Both the position numbers and the translations under genes were made by a program. A DNA stretch of 6,050 bases from Promethearchaeota archaeon. GTDB lineage: Archaea; Asgardarchaeota; Lokiarchaeia; Sigynarchaeales; SOKP01. Below are positions 1 to 4,776 of the stretch, in pieces. The notes under the pieces were generated by a model. The model did no database searches. It had not been told where the DNA came from and worked only from the letters and a program-made list of their open reading frames with translations. The number at the start of each line of letters is the position of its first letter. Position 1 is the stretch's first letter. Location of the stretch: contig WJKD01000267.1 in NCBI GenBank assembly GCA_014729315.1, positions 1 to 6,050 of the forward strand, given 5' to 3'.

Positions 1-29
1 AGAGATAATAAATCAATTTCTTTATAAAT

Positions 30-55
30 TTAAGAGGAATGAACTCATCTCTTAA
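30..55. repeat. Interrupted inverted repeat before the Roadblock gene
   Basis: TTAAGAG (30-36) and CTCTTAA (49-55) are perfect inverted copies; the inner bases ATGA/TCAT (39-42, 45-48) continue the pairing after a 2-base bulge. It lies just after a TTTATAAA at 21-28. It could be an operator or the end of an upstream transcript. No T-run follows on the plus strand. Confidence 0.3.
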
Positions 56-97
56 CTACACTGAAGTGGATGAGAAGAATAAATGCTATTTTCAATG

Positions 98-120
98 TTT
101 TTTATAGTTATTTTATAGAA
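98..120 (+). promoter_or_regulatory. Candidate TATA boxes for the Roadblock-V4R genes
   Basis: Two TATA-like stretches, TTTTTTATAG (98-107) and TTTTATAGAA (111-120), stand before the TTG at 140. The first would start transcription near 128, the second near 140. No clear BRE is visible, and AT-rich background makes chance matches likely. Confidence 0.4.
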
Positions 121-127
121 ATTATAT

Positions 128-142
128 GGGGTAATATGATTG
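128..142 (+). promoter_or_regulatory. Start region of the Roadblock gene: weak ribosome binding site, TGA, then TTG
   Basis: GGGGTAAT at 128-135 partly matches the archaeal GGAGGTGAT consensus. An in-frame TGA at 137-139 directly precedes the TTG start at 140-142, so no upstream in-frame start is possible. The out-of-frame ATG at 136 cannot encode the domain. Confidence 0.5.
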
Positions 143-514
143 GGAAAAGTAGAAGACGTTAAAGAAATATTAGAACAACTTGAAAAGAGAGCATCTGATA
201 TTGTTGGTACTGCCGTAATACGCACTAATGGTTTAGTGGTTACATCCGCGTTTCCTGACGAAACTAACGAAAGGATGATCGCTGCTATGTCAGCAGCGCT
301 TTTAGGTACTTCCAAGAGAACCGCAGAGGCATTGTATAATGGGAATTTTAAAAGTCTCAATCTTGAGCTCGACCAGGGTAATATGTTTTTAATTAGCGCT
401 GGACCGGTAATCTTGGTTGCAATTACAACTCAAGAACCCAATGTTGGTTTATTAACTTTAGAAATGGAGGAATCTAGTAAAAAAATTAGAAAGATCTTTG
501 AAGAGGTGGATTAA
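140..514 (+). CDS. Roadblock/LC7 domain protein (single domain, MglB-like)
   Basis: The 124-residue protein is almost entirely one Roadblock/LC7 domain. Helix 1 covers about residues 4-18, followed by strands IVGTAVIRTNG (21-31) and LVVTSAF, a long Ala-rich helix 2 (43-65), three strands (about 71-97) and a C-terminal helix (101-122). Family members form homo- or heterodimers that bind small Ras-like GTPases (MglB, Ragulator) or act as scaffolds; a cytosolic regulatory role is inferred. The start is a TTG: the codon just before it in frame is TGA (137-139), and the first in-frame ATG lies at residue 46, inside helix 2. An ATG at 136 is out of frame and stops quickly. A GGGGTAAT stretch (128-135) can serve as a weak ribosome binding site. 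The V4R gene follows after 6 bases, which suggests co-transcription. The domain call is firm; the partner and target are unknown. Confidence 0.9.
   Translation: MGKVEDVKEILEQLEKRASDIVGTAVIRTNGLVVTSAFPDETNERMIAAMSAALLGTSKRTAEALYNGNFKSLNLELDQGNMFLISAGPVILVAITTQEPNVGLLTLEMEESSKKIRKIFEEVD
503..510 (+). promoter_or_regulatory. Ribosome binding site of the V4R gene inside the Roadblock gene
   Basis: GAGGTGGA matches the archaeal anti-16S sequence closely and lies about 10 bases before the ATG at 521, within the last codons (Glu-Val-Asp) of the preceding gene. It supports a joint message and fixes the V4R start. Confidence 0.7.
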
Positions 515-520
515 AGAAAT

Positions 521-991
521 ATGGTAGATAGAAAAGAAAGACTTAAGCAATTGAAATTTATTGCTTCAATTTTTAAGATGTCGATGGAAGAGTTTAATAA
601 GGTTATGGGACCAGAAACCATTCAAACTGTCTTTAGACTCATTGGAGAAAACCAAGGAAAAGCAATAGAGGAGCGAATAAGAAAAAAATATGATATTAAA
701 CAATGGACTCCTGAGTTATTCGCCGAAAAGCTAGTACAGGAAGTATTCGAACCCGCAATTGGTAAAGATAATTCTGAGATTACAAGAGACGGAGATGAAT
801 TGACCGTGATCGTGAAAGCTTGTCCTTTTAAGAAAGCGGGTATTGATATTTCGGATAAATTTTATTGTACTTACACCCAAGGACTTGTCGAAACTGTAGC
901 AAAAGAGACTTTACAGGATATATCTTTTAAGACGGAATGTCTCCAATCAACCGGAGAGACCGAATGTATATTTAAAATCCAATTAATATAA
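521..991 (+). CDS. V4R (4-vinyl reductase) / Bet3-fold domain protein with four cysteines
   Basis: The 156-residue protein has a helical N-terminal half (about 3-80) and an alpha/beta C-terminal half. The latter carries the V4R signature: CPF at 101, CTYTQGL at 116-122, and TECLQSTGETECIFKI at 138-153, with cysteines 101, 116, 140 and 149. V4R domains bind small hydrophobic molecules or metals, as in bacteriochlorophyll 4-vinyl reductase BchJ and in transcription-factor sensor domains. They share the fold of TRAPP subunit Bet3, which holds an acyl chain. I infer a cytosolic ligand- or metal-sensing or scaffold role; an enzyme is less likely, because no catalytic partner domain is attached. 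The ATG is preceded by a strong GAGGTGGA site (503-510) inside the last codons of the Roadblock gene, so the two are probably translated from one message. No DNA-binding domain is visible. Confidence 0.8.
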   Translation: MVDRKERLKQLKFIASIFKMSMEEFNKVMGPETIQTVFRLIGENQGKAIEERIRKKYDIKQWTPELFAEKLVQEVFEPAIGKDNSEITRDGDELTVIVKACPFKKAGIDISDKFYCTYTQGLVETVAKETLQDISFKTECLQSTGETECIFKIQLI

Positions 992-995
992 ATTC

Positions 996-1004
996 TTTAT
1001 AAAA
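996..1004 (+). promoter_or_regulatory. TATA box of the longin/Roadblock gene (leaderless type)
   Basis: TTTATAAAA lies centred about 25 bases before the ATG at 1025, the distance at which archaeal transcription would start on the ATG itself. The 33-base gap contains no ribosome binding site, which agrees with leaderless translation. Confidence 0.55.
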
Positions 1005-1024
1005 GATTCAACCAGTTTTGAAAT

Positions 1025-1768
1025 ATGATTCATTCTATACAAATCCTTCGGAAATCCGGAGAACCGATCTTCACTAAATTTTTTGACCAAGCTAATTCTT
1101 GGAACGAAAATTTAACTGGTGGCTTGATCTCTGCACTTTATCATTTTACAGATAAATTATTTGGTTCCAAAATAGAAGACATAGAAATCGAATCGTACCG
1201 ATTATTACTTGAAACTGACGATGAGATTAACTTGATATTTGTGGTTATTTTTGACAAATACGATAGTAGTGTAAACATTAAAAAAATTCTTGGAGATTTA
1301 AAGGGAATATTAATAACTGAATATAAAGAAGTTTTAGAAAAGAATCTTTGTACTGAAGATGATTTTGAAGGATTAGACCAGATAATTGATGTCTTCATAT
1401 CATCTCCTTCAAAAATCGATCCAATGGAAATTTTAAAACCTCGATATATCAAAATACTAAAAGACTTCCGAACAAAGGGAGAAATACTAGATTGCGATTT
1501 AATTTCTTTGGAAACAGGAGGACCCATAATGCATGAATGGAAACAAGATTTCTTAGATATGTGTCTACGGCAAATTGACGCTTTTTATAAATCCGCAAAA
1601 AACTTAAATTTGACTCAAATAATTTTATCTTACACAGGACGGCATTTAATACTTTACAAAGTATCTGATATACTTATCTTAACGGCATTGTTAAATCAAG
1701 ATGTTTCGTTAGGTTTAGGAACTCTTTTAATAGAAAATGTAGCTAAAAAAATAGCAAAAATAGGATAA
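1025..1768 (+). CDS. Two-domain longin-like / Roadblock-like protein
   Basis: The 247-residue protein has no strong single match that I can name. Residues 1-125 read as a longin-type domain: strand IHSIQILR, turn SGEP, strand IFTKFF, helix 31-46 (GGLISALYHFTDKLFG), strands 51-77, then a helix with the longin-like ending LITEYKEVL. A linker rich in I/L/P follows. Residues 153-244 resemble Roadblock/LC7: LDCDLISLETGGPIM, helix 172-193, strands IILSYTGRHLILYKVSDILILTAL split by turns, and a final helix LGTLLIENVAKKIAKI. Paired longin/Roadblock folds occur in Mon1-Ccz1, Fuzzy and Asgard regulators of small GTPases. The start ATG has no ribosome binding site, but a TATA box lies about 25 bases upstream, which fits a leaderless transcript. 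The gene may therefore have its own promoter besides read-through from the two genes before it. The domain assignment is by fold pattern and is moderately sure. Confidence 0.7.
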   Translation: MIHSIQILRKSGEPIFTKFFDQANSWNENLTGGLISALYHFTDKLFGSKIEDIEIESYRLLLETDDEINLIFVVIFDKYDSSVNIKKILGDLKGILITEYKEVLEKNLCTEDDFEGLDQIIDVFISSPSKIDPMEILKPRYIKILKDFRTKGEILDCDLISLETGGPIMHEWKQDFLDMCLRQIDAFYKSAKNLNLTQIILSYTGRHLILYKVSDILILTALLNQDVSLGLGTLLIENVAKKIAKIG

Positions 1769-1771
1769 TAG

Positions 1772-2761
1772 CTATAATTTATTAATAGTGAGATAGGCGA
1801 GCGTTTGGTTTACTAAGGTATAGGCTATCTCTCCAAATGTTATTGGTCCCGTAATCTCTCCTGTTTTCTTCCCTTCTAATTCTGAATAGAGATAATTAAG
1901 TATGCAGTTACATGCGAAAATTATATTTTCGACATTATCTTTAGGGATTTGATTGATAAATTTTGAGATGTAATCTTCAATGGGTTGAGCGAGTTTGTAT
2001 TCGAAACCCTTGAATATTGGAGCATAAAAATCAACCTTATTGTTTTTTTCGTCAACATTTTGAAAACTTGTATTAATCATTGCACCAGAATAATCAGCAA
2101 CTAAGGGAAGACGAGTATCGATTTTGTTTTCTTTAATATATTTTGCAAAATTAAGATTTCTTCCGTTAATTAGAGCTTCTTTTGCACTAAAGCCATCTTC
2201 GGAAAAAATTATTGAATCACCATCGCCTTGTTCAAATATATTAATAATATTGACTTCTGCATAGTGACTCTCTGGGATCTTAACATGGATCACTACTGCT
2301 TTGTTTTCATAAAATGACGAGGAACTTCCATCAAATATTAAGGGTTTAATCTTTCCCAAGTCGTCTAGATGAACCCCCGAAATCCAACCAATTAAAGGAT
2401 GGGTGGCAAATCCTTCGAAGGTATGGGCATTCAATGCAAAAGAGAAATGTAAAGAACAACCCGCGGGCATTATGATAAAGCTAAAATCCATTTCTCCTTC
2501 GTCGATGTATACATTTTTAATTGAATCCTCGTCATATACCCTAATAGATGTATCAATGACATATTCGGGTAATTTAGTTCCATAAATCTTTTCTTGAGTG
2601 GATAAACCACCCACATGGCTCATAAAATATGGGATTGTTCCACCTATCCAATTACCCTTAGGAAGTTGTTTTAATAAGTGTTCGTCTCCCGCTAATAATA
2701 AAGAATCACCCTGGTTTATTTTTTTAGTAATTTCTTCAACGCTGAACATGACTTTGTTCAT
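1772..2761 (-). CDS. FIST-like sensor protein, probable DUF6976 family
   Basis: The 329-residue soluble protein starts MFSVEEI...GDSLLLAGDE and carries GNWIGGTIPYFM (36-47), a motif I associate from memory with the uncharacterised DUF6976 family. The C-terminal 55 residues follow the FIST_C pattern: a Cys-rich strand-helix (IIFACNCILNYLY, 280-292), then GPITFGEIAYTLVNQTL (305-321), matching the family's G-F/S-GEI...N-T ending. FIST proteins are proposed small-ligand (amino-acid) sensors that normally accompany signalling domains; this one stands alone. No signal peptide or membrane segment is visible. Its ATG overlaps the stop of the upstream 87-residue gene (ATGA, 2758-2761), and AGGTGGG (2770-2776) sits 8 bases before the start, so it is translationally coupled to that gene. 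It converges with the longin/Roadblock gene across only 3 bases. The biochemical function is unknown. Confidence 0.7.
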   Translation of the reverse strand: MNKVMFSVEEITKKINQGDSLLLAGDEHLLKQLPKGNWIGGTIPYFMSHVGGLSTQEKIYGTKLPEYVIDTSIRVYDEDSIKNVYIDEGEMDFSFIIMPAGCSLHFSFALNAHTFEGFATHPLIGWISGVHLDDLGKIKPLIFDGSSSSFYENKAVVIHVKIPESHYAEVNIINIFEQGDGDSIIFSEDGFSAKEALINGRNLNFAKYIKENKIDTRLPLVADYSGAMINTSFQNVDEKNNKVDFYAPIFKGFEYKLAQPIEDYISKFINQIPKDNVENIIFACNCILNYLYSELEGKKTGEITGPITFGEIAYTLVNQTLAYLTINKL

Positions 2762-3021
2762 ATTTTCTTCCCACCTTTGATTATTTTCTTAAGATCTCTC
2801 TTTACAGTAGGTAATCTTTCAGTTTTAACAAATAACTGTCTTATTTCAGCAGCACATTCTTCAACGAGACTAGGATCTGGATTTAGTTTTAAGGTTAATT
2901 TTAACCGTGCTAATAGAATTTTAGTCGCCAAAAATTCGAAATCAAATTTTATTTCATCGGATAAAATTTTCTCCCAAATCTCATGTGATAAAGGAGGTAC
3001 TAAAGAAGATGAAGAGTCCAT
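2758..3021 (-). CDS. Small all-helical protein of unknown function, coupled to the FIST-like gene
   Basis: I do not recognise this 87-residue protein. After a Ser-rich start (MDSSSSLVPPLS) it appears all-helical: helices at about 12-21, 27-46, 51-66 and 71-83, and a basic tail (KKIIKGGKKI). There is no membrane segment, no signal peptide, one cysteine (56) and no recognised catalytic motif. That it is a real gene is supported by a GGTGA ribosome binding site (3026-3030) four bases before the ATG, by the ATGA overlap with the FIST-like gene, and by the gene start facing a divergent promoter region. Because it is translated just ahead of the FIST-like protein, it may be a partner or adaptor for it; this is inferred from position only. 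The antisense reading frame over the same bases has no comparable start signals. Confidence 0.65.
   Translation of the reverse strand: MDSSSSLVPPLSHEIWEKILSDEIKFDFEFLATKILLARLKLTLKLNPDPSLVEECAAEIRQLFVKTERLPTVKRDLKKIIKGGKKI
2770..2776 (-). promoter_or_regulatory. Ribosome binding site of the FIST-like gene
   Basis: On the minus strand AGGTGGG precedes the ATG at 2761 by 8 bases, inside the codons Gly-Gly-Lys of the upstream small gene. Together with the ATGA overlap it argues for coupled translation. Confidence 0.65.
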
Positions 3022-3025
3022 TTTC

Positions 3026-3030
3026 TCACC
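3026..3030 (-). promoter_or_regulatory. Ribosome binding site of the small helical protein gene
   Basis: GGTGA on the minus strand, four bases before the ATG at 3021, fits the archaeal consensus and supports both the start and the reality of this short gene. Confidence 0.6.
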
Positions 3031-3063
3031 ATTAATTTTTTATATTTATTCTTTTATTCAGCA

Positions 3064-3081
3064 AAAATAAAATTTTATTTT
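3064..3081. repeat. 18-bp perfect AT-only palindrome
   Basis: AAAATAAAATTTTATTTT reads the same on both strands. It lies 43-60 bases upstream of the ATG of the small helical protein gene, where a regulator could bind. It contains only A and T in an AT-rich region, so it may be chance. Confidence 0.4.
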
Positions 3082-3206
3082 AAGGTCTATTCCTATTTAT
3101 CGTAAATTAAAAATTAAAAATATATGATTTTTCTTAATAGCTGTTTCTTCTTGAATCTTATATGGTCCAATTTTTATTATTTTTGTCTATTTATAAACGA
3201 AAAACT

Positions 3207-3222
3207 ATATAGATATCTATAT
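3207..3222. repeat. 16-bp perfect palindrome just after a TATA box
   Basis: ATATAGATATCTATAT is a perfect palindrome starting 10 bases after TTTATAAA (3190-3197), where the transcript of the 3301 gene would begin. Its position suits a repressor operator. It has one G and one C, so chance is less likely than for the AT-only palindrome but not excluded. Confidence 0.4.
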
Positions 3223-3300
3223 CTTAAAATACACACATAAGCAAAGATTAAAACATAAGGAAATATGTTAAGAATTATTGTTATTTAAGCTTGAGATTGA

Positions 3301-3729
3301 TTGGTTATGGGAATATTTTCGAAGCTGAAAGAATTATTTGAAAAAAAACCGACTGAAACATTACATGAATTGGAAGAGAAAATAAAACAGTTACAAAAAA
3401 AAACTAACTCGAAATCTATAGCTGTGGTAGGAATTGGAGGGAGGCTAAAAGGGTTACCCTTAGTTTACTCCACTGAAGATGAGGACAGTCTAAAAAACTT
3501 TTCTGCTCGATTAATTGAATTGATAAAAGACCTAACGAAATTTGCTGAAGAAAGACAGGTTAAGGAATTCACGGTGCATTATTTGGATTCAATATTGTTT
3601 TTTAAAGTGATTATAGAAAATATTGGGTTTTTATCACATACCCAATTTGAATCCGATATTGAAGTCGTTAAGCAATGGATTATGAGAAATTTAAGTAATT
3701 TAAAAGAGATTTTTGAAGAAAAAGTCTAA
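3301..3729 (+). CDS. Roadblock/longin-like small protein with an amphipathic N-terminal helix
   Basis: The 142-residue protein (140 if it starts at the ATG at 3307) begins with GIFSKLKELFEKK, an amphipathic basic helix, then a charged helix or coiled coil (about 18-35). From 38 on it follows a Roadblock/longin-like order: strand KSIAVVGIGG, strand GLPLVYST, helix 62-85, strands 88-94 and 97-107, and a C-terminal helix 116-140. The match to Roadblock/LC7 is by pattern and is weaker than for the gene at 140. The start is uncertain: TTG at 3301 directly follows an in-frame TGA, and ATG is two codons later; neither has a good ribosome binding site. The ATG gives the more natural N-terminus, MGIFSKLKELF. 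The N-terminal helix could attach the protein to membranes or to a partner (inferred). It diverges from the small-protein/FIST pair and may share regulation with it. Confidence 0.65.
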   Translation: MVMGIFSKLKELFEKKPTETLHELEEKIKQLQKKTNSKSIAVVGIGGRLKGLPLVYSTEDEDSLKNFSARLIELIKDLTKFAEERQVKEFTVHYLDSILFFKVIIENIGFLSHTQFESDIEVVKQWIMRNLSNLKEIFEEKV

Positions 3730-3737
3730 ATTTTCTA

Positions 3738-3766
3738 AATATAGAAGGATTGGATTATTCTATATT
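3738..3766. terminator. Candidate bidirectional terminator hairpin between convergent genes
   Basis: AATATAGAA (3738-3746) and TTCTATATT (3758-3766) form a perfect 9-bp stem with an 11-base loop. It starts 8 bases after the stop of the Roadblock-like gene and covers the stop and last three codons (Asn-Ile-Glu) of the transporter gene. T-runs follow on both strands (about 3776-3795 on plus; just past 3737 on minus). Archaeal termination mainly needs T-runs, so the stem may be accessory. Confidence 0.4.
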
Positions 3767-4657
3767 CGTTAAGTTTTCCAACTCTTTTTTCTTTATTGCA
3801 ACTATTAAAATTGCAATAAATATTAATCCACATCCAATCCAGGCTTGCCAAGAGAGTATTTCATCTCCTATTAAAAAAGATGCGAATAATACGGCAAATA
3901 CCGGTTCTAATGTAAAGATTATAGCAGTTTGAGAGGGATCAATGTGTTTTTGACCCCAGTTTTGAAAAATAAAAGTAAATGTGGTAACTCCAATGCCCAT
4001 ATACAACATTACTAACCAAAAAGATATGTCCGAGGCGATTATGTTATATTCTTCCCTTAAGATGAGCGAACTCATTAAACAAAGAATAAAAATGGTTGCC
4101 AATTGGACGATTGTGTAAAGATATACATCCACTAGTCTCACATATTTATCATTAAAAACTATAAACAAAGCACAAAAAAATGCACAAAATAAAACTAGTA
4201 TATCTCCAATTAGAACTCCGGAATCTCCTTCTAATAATAGTAAGCCCATACCTATTATTGATAATATAACGGCCACCCATACATTTTTACCTACTGGTTT
4301 TTTAAAGCCTAACCATACGATAAAAGGAACTATCACGGTGTTTAACCCAGTAATAAAACCTGTTTTTCCTGCTGACGTTGTTTGTAAACCAATAGTCTGA
4401 GTTGTAATCGCCAGGTAATATATTAATCCCGCAACAGCACCCATCCATATTATTTTTTTATTTATGTGTTTTAATCGAAAAAAAATAGGAGTAAATCCAA
4501 TTAAAGCAATTAAAAATCTTAGGCTAAGGTAAAGAAATATGGGAACTTCTTTAGTTACATTTTTGGTAATAATAAATGTAGTGCCCCACAACACCGTAGT
4601 AATAATTAAGACTGCAACGGCTAAACTGCGTGTTTTTGATGATTCAGAAGAGCTCAT
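3755..4657 (-). CDS. EamA-family (drug/metabolite transporter superfamily) permease
   Basis: The 300-residue integral membrane protein has ten predicted transmembrane segments in two EamA repeats of five (about 12-141 and 151-287). The first repeat shows the family's WGTTF at 24-28 and GLQTTSAGKTGFITGLNTV at 90-108. The second ends with EPVFAVLFASFLIGDE (251-266) followed by W-x-G-C-G-L-I-F, the typical last helices. A short cytosolic KKKELENL tail follows the inside-positive pattern. The family exports or imports small metabolites such as amino acids and related compounds; the substrate cannot be told from sequence. The length is normal. There is no ribosome binding site before the ATG, but TTATAAAA lies about 22 bases upstream, so a leaderless single-gene transcript is likely. 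It converges with the 3301-3729 gene, and a hairpin covers its last three codons. Confidence 0.92.
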   Translation of the reverse strand: MSSSESSKTRSLAVAVLIITTVLWGTTFIITKNVTKEVPIFLYLSLRFLIALIGFTPIFFRLKHINKKIIWMGAVAGLIYYLAITTQTIGLQTTSAGKTGFITGLNTVIVPFIVWLGFKKPVGKNVWVAVILSIIGMGLLLLEGDSGVLIGDILVLFCAFFCALFIVFNDKYVRLVDVYLYTIVQLATIFILCLMSSLILREEYNIIASDISFWLVMLYMGIGVTTFTFIFQNWGQKHIDPSQTAIIFTLEPVFAVLFASFLIGDEILSWQAWIGCGLIFIAILIVAIKKKELENLTNIE

Positions 4658-4674
4658 AAAAAAGAATAATTTTA

Positions 4675-4684
4675 CTTTTATAAG
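4675..4684 (-). promoter_or_regulatory. TATA box of the transporter gene (leaderless type)
   Basis: On the minus strand CTTATAAAAG is centred about 22 bases before the ATG at 4657. There is no ribosome binding site in between, so transcription probably begins at or next to the start codon. Confidence 0.5.
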
Positions 4685-4748
4685 GTGTTTTTTAAAGTTT
4701 GAAAACTATCAAGTAATAAAAAACTAATCCTATTGCTTTAAAATTAAG

Positions 4749-4776
4749 AAAAATAGAAATTATTAATGTCCAAAAA
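4749..4776 (-). terminator. Oligo-T termination region after the sacsin-like gene
   Basis: On the minus strand, directly after the TAG at 4777, there are TTTTT (4776-4772) and, further on, TTTCTATTTTTCTT (4760-4747). Runs of T are sufficient for termination by archaeal RNA polymerase. This would separate the gene from the transporter, 119 bases downstream in the same direction. Confidence 0.35.

Larger units (their letters stand above)
3022..3300. promoter_or_regulatory. Divergent AT-rich intergenic promoter region
   Basis: This gene-free stretch of 279 bases lies between two divergently read genes. For the minus strand, an AATAAATATAAAAA stretch (3037-3050) is a TATA candidate, placed rather close to the ATG. 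For the plus strand, TTTATAAA at 3190-3197 is the best candidate and would give a 5' leader of about 80 bases. Two perfect AT palindromes (3064-3081 and 3207-3222) lie in it. I see no RNA gene or convincing coding frame. Confidence 0.5.

Noticed and set aside
52..360. A 102-codon open frame on the minus strand.
   Set aside because: It is mostly antisense to the clear Roadblock gene and its sequence shows no known pattern.
1141..1527. A 128-codon open frame on the minus strand.
   Set aside because: It is antisense to the longin/Roadblock gene, Ser/Ile/Lys-rich without domain pattern, and has no ribosome binding site or promoter.
2777..3070. A 97-codon open frame on the plus strand.
   Set aside because: It is antisense to the small helical protein gene, which has the ribosome binding site and the ATGA coupling. 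The plus frame has neither.
3124..3240. A 38-codon frame in the divergent region, rich in Phe, Leu and Tyr.
   Set aside because: It has no ribosome binding site, its composition is what random AT-rich DNA gives, and it overlaps the likely promoter of the 3301 gene.
3265..3288. A 7-codon mini-frame ATG...TAA after AAGGAA, upstream of the 3301 gene; a possible leader peptide.
   Set aside because: It is too short and has no regulatory codon bias or attenuator-like stems around it; a chance ATG is more likely.
4327..4391. Walker-A-like string SAGKTG in the protein at 3755-4657, which could suggest a GTPase or ATPase.
   Set aside because: It lies between membrane helices at the EamA position of the first repeat, and no other nucleotide-binding motif follows. 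No protein in the window has a real P-loop GTPase pattern.
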